Shown here: piece by piece, positions 23,292 to 37,700 of the stretch | Position numbering within the stretch: position 1 is the first letter of the stretch | Layout of the letters: every line of letters starts with the position of its first letter | DNA from: Bagarius yarrelli | Taxonomy: Eukaryota > Chordata > Actinopteri > Siluriformes > Sisoridae | Length of the DNA: 64,000 bases | Reading direction: 5' to 3' | Assembly: GCA_005784505.1 (NCBI GenBank) | Contig: VCAZ01000006.1 | Span: 8,688,724 to 8,752,723 of the forward strand | Notes under the pieces: generated by a model | The model's database searches: none | What the model was told of the DNA's origin: nothing | Seen by the model: the letters and a program-made list of their open reading frames with translations, nothing else | Position numbers and translations under genes: made by a program

Positions 23292-23418
23292 AAGACCTTT
23301 ATTTTACTAACCTGCTATTACACTGCTATTTACAACGTTTACTCTGTGAAGTTATCTCATCATGCTGTTTGCATCGTCAAGACACTTTAAACACACAGTA
23401 TTTAAACTTCACTCTCAG

Positions 23419-23422
23419 TATA

Positions 23423-23480
<58 letters not shown>

Positions 23481-23541
23481 TATATATATATATGTATATA
23501 ATGTAAACACAGCGGTGCATTCAATATATATATATATATAT
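23419..23541. repeat. (TA)n microsatellite
   Basis: A long TA run with a few TG interruptions (to about 23500) and a second short TA run at 23525-23541. Frames over it encode Tyr/Ile repeats only. Confidence 0.95.
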
Positions 23542-24286
23542 TTTCTGTATCTTGTCAGACCGTATACTTGTACTCCATATTACTTTCATACACACACACT
23601 ATTAGCTATTCTTCTTAAATGTTAACTGCATTAAACTGGCTCTGTCCTGAACTGACAGTAAACTATTTGATCAGATCTAATCTAATCTAACAGATTGTAT
23701 GGATTGTGTTTTTTTTTTTTGTGGGTGCCTTTGGGATTAGGATATGAAGCCAATATGAAAAATAGAGAGACATTATTTCTTTAAATTCTTGCAGATAAAG
23801 ATGTGCTTTTTTCAGCCTCAGACATGACACCGACGAACCAAATGAATGTCTGAATCATTTAGCACACTTTGCTGAAACATTTCAGAAATGTTGAGGTCAG
23901 CCTCTGATTGGTTGAAGTCTACAGGTTTTCTGGGAGATATGTGTGTTGTTTAACGGTCTGATTAGAAACAACCCAAGAAGAAGTGAACTGTTGTGATTAC
24001 ATCGGTGGCAATGATTGATTTTTCCTTTTTTGAGACATCCATCAATGAATGATTAACTGGGTGAATACAGGTCTGTTTTTTGTGATGCGGCACAAAACAA
24101 AACATCATTGGTTGCTTTATCTGTCAGTTATACGTCTTAGTTGAGCAGGCCTTAGCCATTCAAAGCACACAAGGTTCTCTGCCCTTTTGTCGTCAGGCTG
24201 AAGGTTTGGCTTATGCAAGACTAGAGATGTGCTGACAAGACAAATTTCTCCTCCAGCCCCAGCCTAGCTGCCCTAGGTAAACACTA

Positions 24287-24300
24287 CTGCCCCCTTGTGT
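24287..24300 (-). promoter_or_regulatory. CTCF-like binding motif, reverse
   Basis: Read on the minus strand, ACACAAGGGGGCAG matches 12 of 14 positions of the CTCF core. It faces back toward lbx1, so it converges with the forward site at 1701. Confidence 0.35.
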
Positions 24301-24973
24301 ATGGTTTAAGAGCATTAATGCTTTATGTACAGCTAAATCTACTCTATACTAAAGCTACTATCTACTTTGGAAAAGACAATATAAGGCATGTTTAGCCAAG
24401 ATAAGATGAAAAGGTCAGTACAAAACTAAGACAATTGAGTAAGATCATTAGAAATAAAGAGTTCCTGCAAGTGAAAAGTGTTGAAGCGAAACAACAGTTT
24501 AATTCAAACATTTAGTTATTCAGTTAGCCTCAATAAGCATGTGTACAGCTGAGTGCTTGATAGATGAAATTTAGCTAAAAAGTGACATTGAGCTGATGTG
24601 CTTAAATGTCAGTTGAGTGTTAAGTGACTTTTAGCTTGGAGAATTCTTCTCCTCTGCATCACTAGGGAGCTGAAGAAAGTGTGATAGCCTCTTCCTTTCA
24701 CACCTGAACTGCTTGTAATGAATCACTGGCCAACACAATATCCAATCCCCTGAAAGAGGGAGAGAGGCCCTTGAGCTTTAAAGCAGCATCCATCTGCACA
24801 TAAGTCTCCTCCTGCCACCTCAACTGCAGCGAGTAAAACAAATGCAGCGGGTCATCACTGCCAGTTGCGCTTTAAGGGCTCAACGAGAAATGACTTCACG
24901 TCCCCTTTCTCCTTCTACCCGGTGGCCACAGCACTATTTCAAACCTTCTGTTCTATCTTTAACACTCTCTTTT

Positions 24974-25082
24974 GCTTTTTTTCTTTCCTTCTTTCTTTTT
25001 CTTTCTTTCTTTCTTTCTTCCTTCGAAGCAAGAAATCACTTCCATTCAGCCAAGGACAGAAACTCACATTACATCTTACACA

Positions 25083-25113
<31 letters not shown>
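24974..25113. repeat. (CTTT)n and (CA)n microsatellites
   Basis: A pyrimidine tetranucleotide tract at 24974-25024 and a CA tract at 25079-25113, separated by about 55 bp of unique DNA. Confidence 0.95.
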
Positions 25114-25230
25114 TCAATATAAATATCTCCAGAGCTCTGGATAGCTCTGAGATTTATTCTGCTGCCAAGCCAGCAGAAAATTGACTTGTTTCATGGAGGC
25201 AGGCTATTGACACACTACCATTGGGAGAGT

Positions 25231-25276
25231 TAGAGAAAGAGAGAGAGCGAGAAAGAGAGAGAGGGTGAGAGAGCAC
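25231..25276. repeat. (GA)n microsatellite
   Basis: An imperfect purine GA/GAAA tract. Confidence 0.85.
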
Positions 25277-26592
25277 AAGTTAGAGAACGACATAGAACCA
25301 AGAGCAGCTTTTCTCCATTACAGGATAATGTAATCAGCAGTGTGGGAAATGGCTATGAGTAAAATGGTACAGCTGACATTTATATAAGAGGATATTGATG
25401 ACATAAGCTGAGGAGGCAGGCGTCCTCCCCTCCACTCCTGTGGATTGATAAAGAAGCTCATTTAGCTAGTATATCATTCTTTCCCCAGAAGAGAAGAGGG
25501 AAACTGCTGGGCCCGAAGCGAAGCGCAGTGGCGGGGAGAGACAGAGATAGACAGCAGATAAATAGGCTCAGATTTGAGCCTAACCTTTTCAGCCAAAGCA
25601 GGCAGGCCAACAAAATACAGTATCTTACCTCTGCTAGAGCTTTGGGGCAATAGATTATATGGGTGATATACAGTGAAAGACTTTGATACTCCACATCTTG
25701 ATAGCTTTTTTGCTTGAGTATTACAAAAAAGATGCTCTAATATAAAAAGAAAAAAGTCTGAAGGAAGCTCTCTCTCCTCTAATAGTGTCTGAAAGAAGAG
25801 CTGAGAGCCCAGGGAAAGGGGGAAAAAAGGTGAGGTGAGCATGATTTTTTGCTTGTATCAGCATTTACACAGGCAAAAGTAGAGGAGAGAGAGAATATAA
25901 TTTAGTCTGGGTTTAGCTGAAGGCCCATGTCAGCCCTAAACTTTGATCTTAGACGATCTGAGAGGCAATATTTTCATCCATCTAATTATGTTGATTAAGT
26001 CTGTGGAGAATCACAATAGTTAACATCAAGCATGTTTTAAGCACTTAGACTATAAAGGTGTTATAAAAACTCTTAGGTAGTGCACCACGTACTGTTATTT
26101 CCTTTTCCTGGTAGTGCTCTAAAATTTTGTCTGTATCTACTAGAACATCCACATTTTCAGCAAGCTTGAAGTCGTTTTTAGTAAAAGGCCATGGAAACAT
26201 TTTAAAAGAGCATCACAGTACAACTTCAACACGAATAGAGAACACAGTATCACAAACACATAGCTTGTAATGTCTGTTAATAAACAGCAGGACTCTTTCT
26301 ACCTAGATATTAGCTGTAACATGGCCCTGTTAAAGTCATGACAATTATAACACTGATAAAAGCAGTTAATCTATTGTTTAGGTCATGTGTTATAACTGTT
26401 GAAAGAACCATTCGTCCATCACTTCAACATATTGATAAATTTATGCATGTACTTTAACCTAATTTTTTCCTAATTGGTTATTGACCACTGACTGCCTCCA
26501 CTGCTTACAAAACTGCTAATGTCTTCGATTATCAAATTATGTATTTTAATATATAAATAAATTGATGGCTTAAGGCCTGCGAATAGTTTAGC

Positions 26593-26605
26593 TCACCAGA
26601 GGGTG
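26593..26605 (+). promoter_or_regulatory. Weak CTCF-like motif, forward
   Basis: TCACCAGAGGGTG matches 11 of 13 core positions, with differences at position 1 and at the normally strict C12. It points toward slc2a15. Confidence 0.25.
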
Positions 26606-29600
26606 CTGAATAGCTCTGTGGGTCATAACCCATAATGAATAATTTAAAAAAAAGATTTTATTTTTATCTATAATAATGAGATACTCACTCAACATAAAAT
26701 TTGTTCCCTTAAATAACTATTATGTTTGGCTTTATGGGGCAGAGCCCTGGGATAATTAAAACTCTTGGTTCTGAAATTTTAAAAAGTTATAATGAATGAA
26801 TGAATGACCAATGAGCATCAGCTACAAATTGAGCAAATATATTTTGTTATTTTCTTCTTTTCTTCTCCTTTTTTCTGTAACACATCATAAATATTCCACA
26901 TCAAGCTCTCAAACCAGGTGGAATATACATTGTATATGTAATTGAGGACTAGGGTAATAGCCACTGTAGGGAGTATGGAAAAGAACAATACACTCCTCCT
27001 AATCGAGTCTATTACATAGCAGTGTAACAGTGATAAAAAGCTCAATCAGTCTTTATGATTGGTGGAGGATCAAGTGTTTCTTTAAGCAGTTTTTACCCTA
27101 CTCCACATACCACCAACAGACCAGAAGGCCTGCAGTGCACCTTTCAAATGACCTCGGGTTTCCTTTAGAGTGGCCAGTGCGTGGTTGGAGTCTGCCTACT
27201 CAAGTTTGACCTTTTGCTGTTTTTATTGTAACTCAATCAGAGTCCTGGGCTTGACACCCGAACCCGGCGAAGGGCACAACACAGTCTCAGAACACCTCTA
27301 ACAGGCGTGACCGTACCTCGCTCATACTCACTGCCGGTACCCACAGAGAGATAACTCAGATTTATTACAATTCGCTCTTTCCTCTGTTTGTCTATAGAAT
27401 TTCCACACTGCCAGGATCTGACATTTTATGTTGTAATAATGAATCAGAGACAGTCACATGCAATACTGCACTCAGGCCTATTTCTTATACAAGAAAAAGG
27501 ACAAATCTTTTAAAAAAGGACACCCTGATTTTGCAAAAAATAAACTGTATGATGATTACATAACATTAGCTTAATTTTTTATAATTATTTAAGGGCTATC
27601 CTCTTTTAAAAACAATCCTCATACTATAAAAAAACTCCAAAAATGTGTGGTACACCTACTAAGCAATAAAGCTAGTATATCATAAACACAGCCTCTCTTC
27701 ACACTAAGCCTTTGATGGTCTCTTAGTAATATCACATTTCTATACAATGATTAATGGTGACTCTTATTGGCCTGGAAACGCTTTCTTTGTAGTCAGTAAA
27801 ACAAAATTCATCATTATTGAATTACATTTATCACACAAAATCCGTTATGATCCCTACTCAAATGCTTTCACCGATGTCAGCACAGTTTTGTGATTTGATT
27901 TTGCATATTTCATCCACTTTCTATCATAAGCTTTTTCCTTAAAGTCTAACAATTCTTTTATTTATCACGACTTTCCTCCATGTCATAATAAAAAAAAAAA
28001 AACATAACTAAATTCTTCAATAATAAACAGGATCACTTACCAAGCTATAAATCTGCACCAGTTTGGCCTGGATCAGTGCTCTGAGAGACGTGTAGATGTG
28101 TACCCTACTTATTAGTGACTCTGACTCCTCAGACTCTAAATCTAAATCTTCTCTGGGATAAACAAAATGTAAAGATAATAATAACAGTGTCAGTCTTAGT
28201 ATAGCTCATGTTCAAGCAAACCTTTGGTATGTTTTAAGTGTTGGATCAGCTGTTGGAGCAAGGCTTCAGGTTTAGCCCTGACTGCTAATGTGGGTGGAGG
28301 CTATGTGGAGCTGTGACCTCTTACTCAGCTCTGGGGCTCAGGCTCATGGCAAGGTCAATAGTGTACACCAGATCAAACACACAGATAGGTGTATAAAGAA
28401 AAGTGAACTGCCACAGTCTAGACTGAGTCACTGGAAAAGATCTCTGGCTCTCTGTTTGTCTAAATAGCAATCGCAACTTGTGATTTTGTCCACCTGACCC
28501 CTATTAACCTTCGGACACAGTGTTACACACCGTTCATTCCGAAAGACTTTAACTAAGCACAGTTTAATACTACATGGTCAAATGTCAAGACTATGGCACC
28601 ATCTTGTATTACGAAATCACGTTACATAGGTTTAAATATTGCTTGCAAACACACTGCTGAATCAACAGAGAGATAGACATAGTCAGCCTTTAAATTCATA
28701 TGTATTTATTTTGCTGTTAATTTTATATGGGATACCTGATCATATACTCATGATTTTTTTAATTTAATATAAAAATGAATAATTTTGAAAGAAAGAAAAA
28801 AAAAAAAGAATTTATAAAGTAGATTACGCCCTTGGAGTTTAAACAGTTATTGTTGAAAGCAACAAGCATGTACAGTATGTACACAATTTCGACGCAACTT
28901 TGAGCGTAAGACACTTGTATGAGAGGATTCTTGTTAATTTATTATAACTTAAAATCATACTTAGCTGATTTACATCACGATACAATCCTGCGGCAAAAAA
29001 AAAAACTTTAATCAGAAATTAAAGAACAAGAAGAGTCAATATAGCAATATAACAATAGCTAAGAATATCCAGAGTGGTTGGTTGTAATCGCATGTTTATA
29101 TTTGTATACACCAGAACAGGTGCTGGATGTTGCCATCAGCTTAAAAACTGGCCAAAGCTGCAAATAACAGCAGCAGCACCACTGCTTAATTACACATAAG
29201 GGACAGTCCTAAAGCCTCCCATAAACCAGTGAGCAGAAAAACCAATTCACTTGCACATCACATAGGCCACAAATTTCTCTGATATAATGCTACGTTATTT
29301 TCAATGATGTAATACCCGGCATGTGACCGTGCAGCCCAGGACAATCCAGAAATATAAAACACAGACTACAAGACAAAATATTAACTTTAAGGTCTTTCAA
29401 GGTTTTTGACACTGGAGTCAGAAATTTTTGTGTGCACTTTTTTATATTCATTATCCTGAAAAATTTTCAGAGGCTCAGTTTGATTTTTTGCTAGTGATAC
29501 TGTGAAGACCACCCATTTCCATAGACCAATTAATCCTGAACACAGACTGGCAGTATGTCTGAGGTATGGACATACACACTCACAAACACACCAAACTGGG

Positions 29601-32600
29601 ATATTGGAAAACTGCACGCCGGGCATTAAAACCATCATACAATAGGCTACAGCAGTGGGTCACCTTTCTGGATTTTGGCTTGTATGGTGGCCACGAAATG
29701 TCAAAACACCTCTCAAAAAATAGTTCAAATTTTAATGGAGGTAGTGTGTAAACGTAATTGACACAATGTGAGGTCGTATTTATTTTGTAACGTGGAAAAT
29801 TTTGGATGAAATTTAAAGTAGCTACTATCTTATTTGTCGCTTTGTGAATTGTTGTTTATAAAACAGATTGCTTAAACCTGTTACAATGAGGCGGAAGCCA
29901 GACATGCAAACCTTTTTTTAAATCAGAATTTCTGCCAGTCACTTTTATGAGCAGGCCTAGCTAGTGCGAAAGGGGATTAGCGAGGGTCAGAGGGAGCCAG
30001 GACAGCATTCTAACACCAACCTTAAAAGCATGGGGCCCTTGCTGGGAAGCATCGTCACAGCATAAAAAGAGGAAATACAGCAAAGTGCAAATAAGATGTC
30101 ATCCTCATAGGGATAATTCAAAAGCTACGATTCATTAATTGATCAAATCCACTGGTGAGCGAAAGAGTTTTTTAATTATAGATTATCATGATGCATTGAA
30201 TTAATTTTACTTGCGCTTTGTGGAAAGCTTAATCCAAACAAGTGACAAAATCGGAAGTCTTTTATGTGGGCATAGTCAGATCAGCCCACTGTTGTTGATA
30301 TTGCAGCTTCAACAGAACACTGGCAGCAAATGTAATGAATTATTGTTTTTCCTGCTTTTGCCAAGCACTTTGCCATGGATGCATATCCTCAGGCTCCATA
30401 GATCTCTTTTCTCCAGCACTCATAAAACTCATATTTATAATATTATTTCACCTCCTTAGCATATTTATGAGAGAGAGAGAACCTGTTGGGGATTGTTTTC
30501 CCTCTTTCCTTTATTTTATGAGATAGCTCAGAGAAGAAGAGTTAGCCTCACTACCCACACTAGAGGTCGACGCTGAGATCTAGCGAAGCTGTCTCTTGTG
30601 TTCTTCATTTATTACCTTAGACTTTGCGATGACTTTCTATCACTTCCTCCTGCCATCAACACTTAGGCTCAAACTCTGCATTAATTATTCAGATAAGGCT
30701 GACTTGTGGCTGCTCCTCTCCGTACCTCCAGCCATGTCATTATCCTGTCTTTCTGTCGCCAATCGGTCCTTCTCAAATAACAGCCATTGTGAATTATTCA
30801 GGCCTAGTTAGGCATGGATCTCAGCCTGACGCACAACGCACATCATGAAGTCCATCCATCTCAGTGCTGAATAATGGTCGCCACAAGCCTCTTCTGTTTT
30901 ATAGTCCTTAATCACATGGCCAGTTCTGTCTAAGCATCAAGAAAAACACTGCAGCTTGGATGGATAAAACAAAGGAACAAAAGGACTTGTTTTGTTTTTT
31001 TACTCAATATGATCTTGTGTTGACAATTAAAATATTAATTTGCCTGTGAAACAACTCTGCTGTAATGCTTGACAATCAATCATTTCCTAATGGCAGTTAA
31101 GATAGATGCTATTTTCTTGAATGTCTGCACGTTTTAAGCATCTTTATTACTAAAGCATCTTTTTGTCTGCACATTTCTACAGACCTGGTTTCACAACCAA
31201 GTGACATTTATCCATCTTATTCTACTTCATATAAAATACAGTAAAATGAGATATACTCTAAATCTAGCTGCATCAGTCATATTAAATGCCTCTGCAGCTA
31301 CACTGAAAAGTGAGTTGAGTTCCACTGAAAGTGTTATATAAGCATCCTGCATAAGATTTTGCCTTTTTAAGCTACTGATTCACACATCCTTTCTATGCTA
31401 CGTGTTCACATCAGCCACATATCCCACACATTTGTTTAACTGGCTTTGAATGAAGGACAAGTGGACAGAGGATCTATAAAGCTTTAAAAAAAGGTTTAGA
31501 AACGCAGGGAACAAGCTGCTCGAAACAAACCTGGCAACTTAAGTCTTTTGTCAGAGAGCGTTGGGGCTTTACAGTCATTACGAGGCTAATTAACAGGCAC
31601 AATTATTTTGTAGAAAAGCTCATCAAAGAAATGATGGTGAGATTGAAGTTAAAACAACTGTTTTCTAAATCAATGAATATGTCATTAAGATCTAGTAAAT
31701 TAAGTAATCTCCTTCTATCACCCTTTTTTAGGAGCAAAACACAATCGCATGCGCAAAAATAGAATAAGTTAAAAAAAAAAAAACTTCTCAATTCTTAAAT
31801 GCTTAAATTTGCTGAATATGATGTCATCAATATTACGTCTTTAGTCAAATCTGCGTCTGTACCCGGTTGCTCTGTCTGGCAGATTGGACCACATTTGGCA
31901 GTGCTGTAGGCAGCAGAGACAGCAGACGAGTCAAACACACCTATGGGAAACACACCTGAGACTAGCGAGCATGTAGACATTTTCCACATGAGCACTTTTC
32001 AATTTCAAATCCAGAGAGATGGTGAGCCAGCCATGCCCCTCGTTTCAACTGAGCTCTTAATTAATTAGCATTGATAGAAGCTGTAATAGAATATTATTAT
32101 GGATTTCATGTCTCCAGTCTGATTTCAGAAAAGAGCATCCAGTGTATACAGCTAAAACCTGCTCAGAGACAATAAAACTATTATTGTTTTTTAGGTGACG
32201 ATGCTATGCACATGATCGTACCAGTAAATTAGCTTAATCTTTTTATTTAAGAAACTAACAGACAGAAAAAAAAACTATTAGCTGAGGCTAGGCTACTAAA
32301 ATAGCTAATTTATCAACCTAGTTATTTATTTCATATACAGAGTGTATTTGTGAGCATGTGCACGAATGTGTGGGAATTCTCATCTACTTTGAGCCAGCAG
32401 GTGTGAGCTGCTGGCCTCAGCATTTTCTTACAACTGAGACTCACTTTCAGGGGGAAAATCCTTCAAAGCCTCTGCATCACATTGCACCACACACACACAC
32501 ACACACTGTTTTTTTCTTGCCCAAGCATGCTTTTTTTTAGGTAAATCAAACATTTCCCAACCACCTGCCTCACAGAAACAGACCACACAAGTATTTTCGG

Positions 32601-32849
32601 CAGAACCACCAGAACAGCGCATTTACACCAGAATAAAGCTGCCAACCTTTAAACACACCAGGCATGACTAGCCAATCAAACGCTGAATTTGTTCTGCTTT
32701 CTCATGTAATTAAGCCCATTACCAACACATAAAGATGCTGCAGTCGAACATGCTACAGCGTGGGAAATAATAAACACTGTGCCAATGTACATGTCTTTAA
32801 AGGGATGAATGCCAGAGCTTTGATACACATACACTGTCTCGCTCCTTAT

Positions 32850-32896
32850 CTCTCTCCTTGTCTCTCTCTCTCTCTCTCTCTCTCTTCCTCTCTCAC
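32850..32896. repeat. (TC)n microsatellite
   Basis: An imperfect TC tract. The minus-strand 87-codon frame through it is not a gene. Confidence 0.9.
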
Positions 32897-33597
32897 TCAC
32901 AAAACAAATGCATACATACTCATTAGCCATTAGTTGCATAAAACCTCTGTGAATGCAGAATCAGGGATAAACAGGTGACATAAATGCTGACTGTGTTCCC
33001 AAGGACATGGAATAGTGCATAGTGTACTCTACTAAGAGGTACAGTACTGCTCATAATTACACCAGTGCAGGATAATGGGATGGGTTTCATTTAAAGGGCT
33101 GCTTAGATGATTTTAACTCCAGGTGCACACACTCATTTGACTTGTAAGGTTTTGGTAGATTACATTACTGGCAATGGTGTTAAAAAAAACAACAAAACTA
33201 CAAAATACAAACTAGCATAAATAAACAAATATGTGACATTGTTAATGGAGATCAATTAAAAAGGTAGTAGCAACCAGCTGGTTAATTGCTTGTTTATAAT
33301 TTGAGCTGATCGCTTAAAACTTAGTGTACCTGAAATGTTTTCATTTTTGAAGATTTCAGTTTTGCTGTATTTTTGCTATATATTTAAAAATAAAAATATG
33401 TGACTTTTCATCACAGTCAAATTTTCTCTAATATTTCTTTGCAATTGTAATTGAATTTTTGGATCTCAATGAAAATATTACAATTCTAAAACATTCATAA
33501 TGCATTATAAAAATGCGTTGTAAAACTAAAGCAGGCAGTATAGTACAGTAGAGAGGTTTACAGTTGACATTTAAAGTTGATATTTTATTCTTTTTAC

Positions 33598-33920
33598 TCA
33601 TTCATTCATTTTCTATACTTGCTAATTCCCTAATTTGGGGTCACAGGGATCTGCTGGAGTCTATCCCAGCCGTCTCTGAAAGGGCGAAATGCAGGAGGGG
33701 TACACCCTGGACAAGTTGCCAGTCTATCACAGGGCCACACACGCACTCACACTGACTCCTATGGGCAATTCAGAGTCACTAATCAACCTAACATACATGT
33801 TTTTGTACAGTGGGACAAACCGGAGAACCCGGAGTAAACCTACGCAAACACGAGGAGAACATGCAAACTCCACACACAAAGACTCCTGTCTGAAAATCGA
33901 ACCTGGGACTATTTAAAATG
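33598..33920 (+). mobile_element. Teleost interspersed repeat, LINE 3'-fragment type
   Basis: A diverged copy of a very common fish repeat. The recognised segments, in order, are tatcccagccg, gggtacaccctggacaagtt, gccagtctatcacagggcca, gggcaattcagagtcacta, aaccggagaacccggag and ggagaacatgcaaactccac. The left end has ATTC repeats. The family name was not assigned. The small open frames here are not genes. Confidence 0.7.
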
Positions 33921-34746
33921 ATCCTGTTAGTATAACCATTTAGCTATTAGGATTTGTCAGACAAGATCAAGGCTGGTCAAGCAGCCATTACCTTCTCTAT
34001 TTACTCATGTAACCAGTCTTTAGGATTTTATGATACATCCCATTATGTGATTTCTATATCCACTCAATCTATGTATGTTCTTTAGGAGACTTTCTGTTTT
34101 ACATTAAAAACTTTGTGCCATGTTTTGTTTCAGTGGTAGTGCAATTGCCAGCACTCAGAGAAGCTTTACTTTTCTATAGTCATTTCAACTGATTAAAAAG
34201 AAACACGTCAGGTAGTGTCATACTGTTCACTGCCTCGACTCTTTATTTGTACCAATGCCCAGTTCCTGTACGGCATAAACAGAGACACACACAAACAGAT
34301 CACCATCAGTTTTACACAAACCACACAAAAACAAGAACAAATACAGTCACAGCCAACAAAATTATGAAAATCTATAAAAATGACCACAGATATAATAAGC
34401 TCATGTCTTAGCAGGGCATGCATGCAGCAGATAAAGTAGCAAACAAACTGTCAGGCCTTTTCCTCGTCCTCAGCTCTGAACTAAAAGTGAACTCGGCTTT
34501 GCTATATATAAATACAGCTTTGCAGCCAATCAGTGGCGTGGCTCCAGGGCATCATCTCGCTGCGCTGACTTTCCCATTACGATAATGCGAATCTCTCGCT
34601 CAGCCACATAATACTGGCAAGCGTGGATAAAATACTGTCTTCCCTCCGCTGTCTCGGCCCGCTCTTGCCACACACAATGAGAGAAAGCCTGTGCATACTA
34701 ATGAATAAGCCCCAGGACCTACAGCACCTGCAGTGTGGCAGAGTGA

Positions 34747-34760
34747 CCTGTAGGGGGCAG
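34747..34760 (+). promoter_or_regulatory. CTCF-like binding motif, forward
   Basis: CCTGTAGGGGGCAG matches 13 of 14 core positions. It points toward slc2a15 and lies at the edge of a non-repetitive GC-richer block (about 34500-34760). Confidence 0.45.
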
Positions 34761-37700
34761 AAGTTCTGAAAATGACAAGCCTGATATGATTGTATATCAT
34801 ACTTCTTCCTCAGGGTAAGGGAAACAAGATGAAAGGATGTGTCTAAATATGCAGTTTCCTAGACATTGTGACAGTTTGTACTTTACTACGTTAAAGCAAT
34901 TTAGCTTTTAGCTGGTTTCTGATATATTTAGCGTGTTGGTTCTACAATTGAAACTAATTGATGTACAGTTTGCTTATATTCATTTTAAAAGCATCCAATC
35001 TTGTATTCTCTCAATTTCTTTTTATCATTTTTCATATTTAATATAAATCTCTTTCTATTTAATATATCGCTCTCTCTTTTTGTAAAATAGAGGTCGGTAT
35101 GCTGTCAATTATTTCCTCTCACACCTCCACCAGTTATATACACACAAGCACAGGCATACACAGCTGAGCACTCTGCACACATACTCACTGCCGCAGAAAG
35201 GGCGGATGTGTGTGACTTGTGGACCATGAACAGAAAACATGAAAAGAGTGTTTGGATACGGACACTGTGTTCGCCATTTCTAATTTGTAGGCAGGGGACG
35301 GGTATGGCGCGATCACAGCATGATTCATATTAAAAGTCAATTGGCCTTCAAATTCCTCAGGTCCCCCAAAGTCACTACTGGTGTGAAGGAAATGAGTCTT
35401 AATGGAGTGGCAGTGCCACTATAAAATATCTGAAATTGAATCTGACCACAAAACCCAATGGTCCAGGGACAGGAGCTGAGCGACTGACCATTACAGATAT
35501 GAGAATCCTTTTGTTCATATAAGGTTTTTTTTCTAATATGTGTTATTTGATTACGAACATTTCAGTACTCTGGAATGTCCTTTCCGTGTCCAGCTCTCCC
35601 CTTCTTGTTGAATATCAGAGCACTTAGTAATCTCAACCCCGCTTTTAATTTCTCGCATGTCTGCCTGCGCTCAGAGTGCTGGGGTAACTGGGTAGGCGAT
35701 ATAAGGCGAAAAGGCCATAAAATCCCCCTGCTGTGTGCGATATATTAACTTTAACCTCCTGGTAATTACTGAAAACTATTTAAACTCAACTTTTCCACTT
35801 AGGGTGCTTTTCTGTAATACTGACCACTTTTTGACTGCTATTAGCTGCAGGAAGCTGGAGCACTCAAAGGTTCATAGAGTGGATGTGGTGCTGATAAGGT
35901 AAAATGTCTGCTTTTATCTATTCTTACTGACTTTTACTAAGTTTAGGTCCTTTTATAAAAAAGTTGGTTAACACTCTTTACATAAAAAAGCGTAAATTTG
36001 CAGGAGTGTTTTAAAAAAACCCTCCTAAATGCTTTATTTAAGCGGCGTTTGGCAGAGAATTATTGCAGGTCTCATCATTATTTTTAAAAGGTCAAGACTG
36101 GCATGTGTGCCTAGACCAGTGCAAATGTTCTTAGCGTTCAGACAGACACGTGTTCACATTGCCCTCTTCAGGCCTGGCTGTGTAAGATGACCCTGCTCAT
36201 TCATCATTCTGGCTGGAGGAAATCCAAACAGCTCAATATCATGTTTAACTAATCAGACAAGATAATCTATTTAATGACAGCCTGGAGACACGAGATAAAT
36301 GTTAGCCACTCAAAGCACTGTGCAGTCAATTCATGTTGCCTAAATACTCTCTTAGGAAATCTAGTACATGGAACTAATCGTCGGTTTATGCTAGTATGTT
36401 TGGCAATATCATTTGCATTTCGTAAGAGCCCGAGCTCCTTTTAAAACTTCAAATCCTTGATCTTCACTAATACATGATAAAGCCAACTCCCCATCTTTTA
36501 CTTTCATTCCTCCCCCTCCTCCTCCCTCCCATTTCCTGTATCCATCTCCATGACAGATGCAGGGAGAGGCCTGAGGCTGCAGTTAAGAATATGTGATGCA
36601 GAGATTCTTTATTAACATTTCATTCCCATTCCCCGCACGACATAAATTAGATGGGACGTTAAATGCTGTCAGCTGTGGCGATATGTCACAGCAGTACGGC
36701 TCTGTCCGTAGGACGTCCTCAGTCCCTCCTGTAATGTCTACCTTTACCACAGCTTAAAAGACACCTGAGCCGGTGCCTGTTCCAACCTCTCTGATTTCAG
36801 CACAGCCATATACAGAAACACAGCTTTGTTCGGCTCTGGTTAAGCCTGTTCCTTTAACCAGCTTCATGATCTCTATCTGTGTAGTTTGTGTATCTTTGTC
36901 ATCGTGTAGCTTGATGTTGGCACTGCTGTGTTGGTGGAATTAAAAATGGTGGCAGCTTGTATGCATGGCGGAGGATCTGAAACGTGTCTGGCCCAACACT
37001 AATGTATTTATCATTAATCTTATCAGTGCTGTCTTTCCACATCATTTCAGGGCACTAGCATGATTTTTATCTCTAATTTGATGGTAATGAACCCATCAGC
37101 ACAGAATGGTTTATGAATATGATGAAAAATTGCATTCATATTCACTCTGGACAAGACACGTCTCCTTATCTCATTAGAAAAGCTGAAATTAAAATCACTT
37201 TTCATTTGTGAACATCCATATTAACGATGTGAGGTCGGCAGACAGCACCTTACATCTTTAAGACAACAACTGCATTTTGAATGCCTAAAATGTTTGCAAG
37301 GAAACTGTAAGTCATCGCTTGTGGTGTAATTTTGATTTTGATTGTTAATCATGCGGTTAGAATAATTTTGATGCCATATTTTAAATAAACTCAGCTTAAG
37401 GTAAATATTTGACTTAGGTTTAGCAAAGGCACTAGGGTAAGCATGTGCAGGGCACAGTGCCGGGCTCGCTTTTGTGTTTTTGTTGCTTTAATTGCTCAAG
37501 CAGGACTGCAAGCGGTATATGGTGTGGATAAAATGTCAGTTCTGAGAGGGGTAGCACTGCCCCAGGGGCCCAGTGGACGCTTACTCTCCCGCACATACGA
37601 ACACAAATTGGATCCGCGCTCTCGACGGCAAGCTCAAATGTTACATTCTCCTTTTGTTACTCAATGGACAGGGAAGGGGGGAAAATTCTCTCAGCATGAA

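Larger units (their letters stand above)
23542..33595. other. Gene-free intergenic DNA
   Basis: No gene was recognised. It holds the CTCF-like motifs at 24287 and 26593, microsatellites at 24974-25113, 25231-25276 and 32850-32896, and scattered non-repetitive blocks (about 24620-24850, 27080-27370, 30580-30960) that could be regulatory. Open frames here reach about 122 codons and show no domain. Confidence 0.65.

Noticed and set aside
24865..25184. Three overlapping frames of 70-100 codons near 25 kb
   Set aside because: They cross the CTTT and CA microsatellites and contain only Phe/Ser and Thr/His runs.
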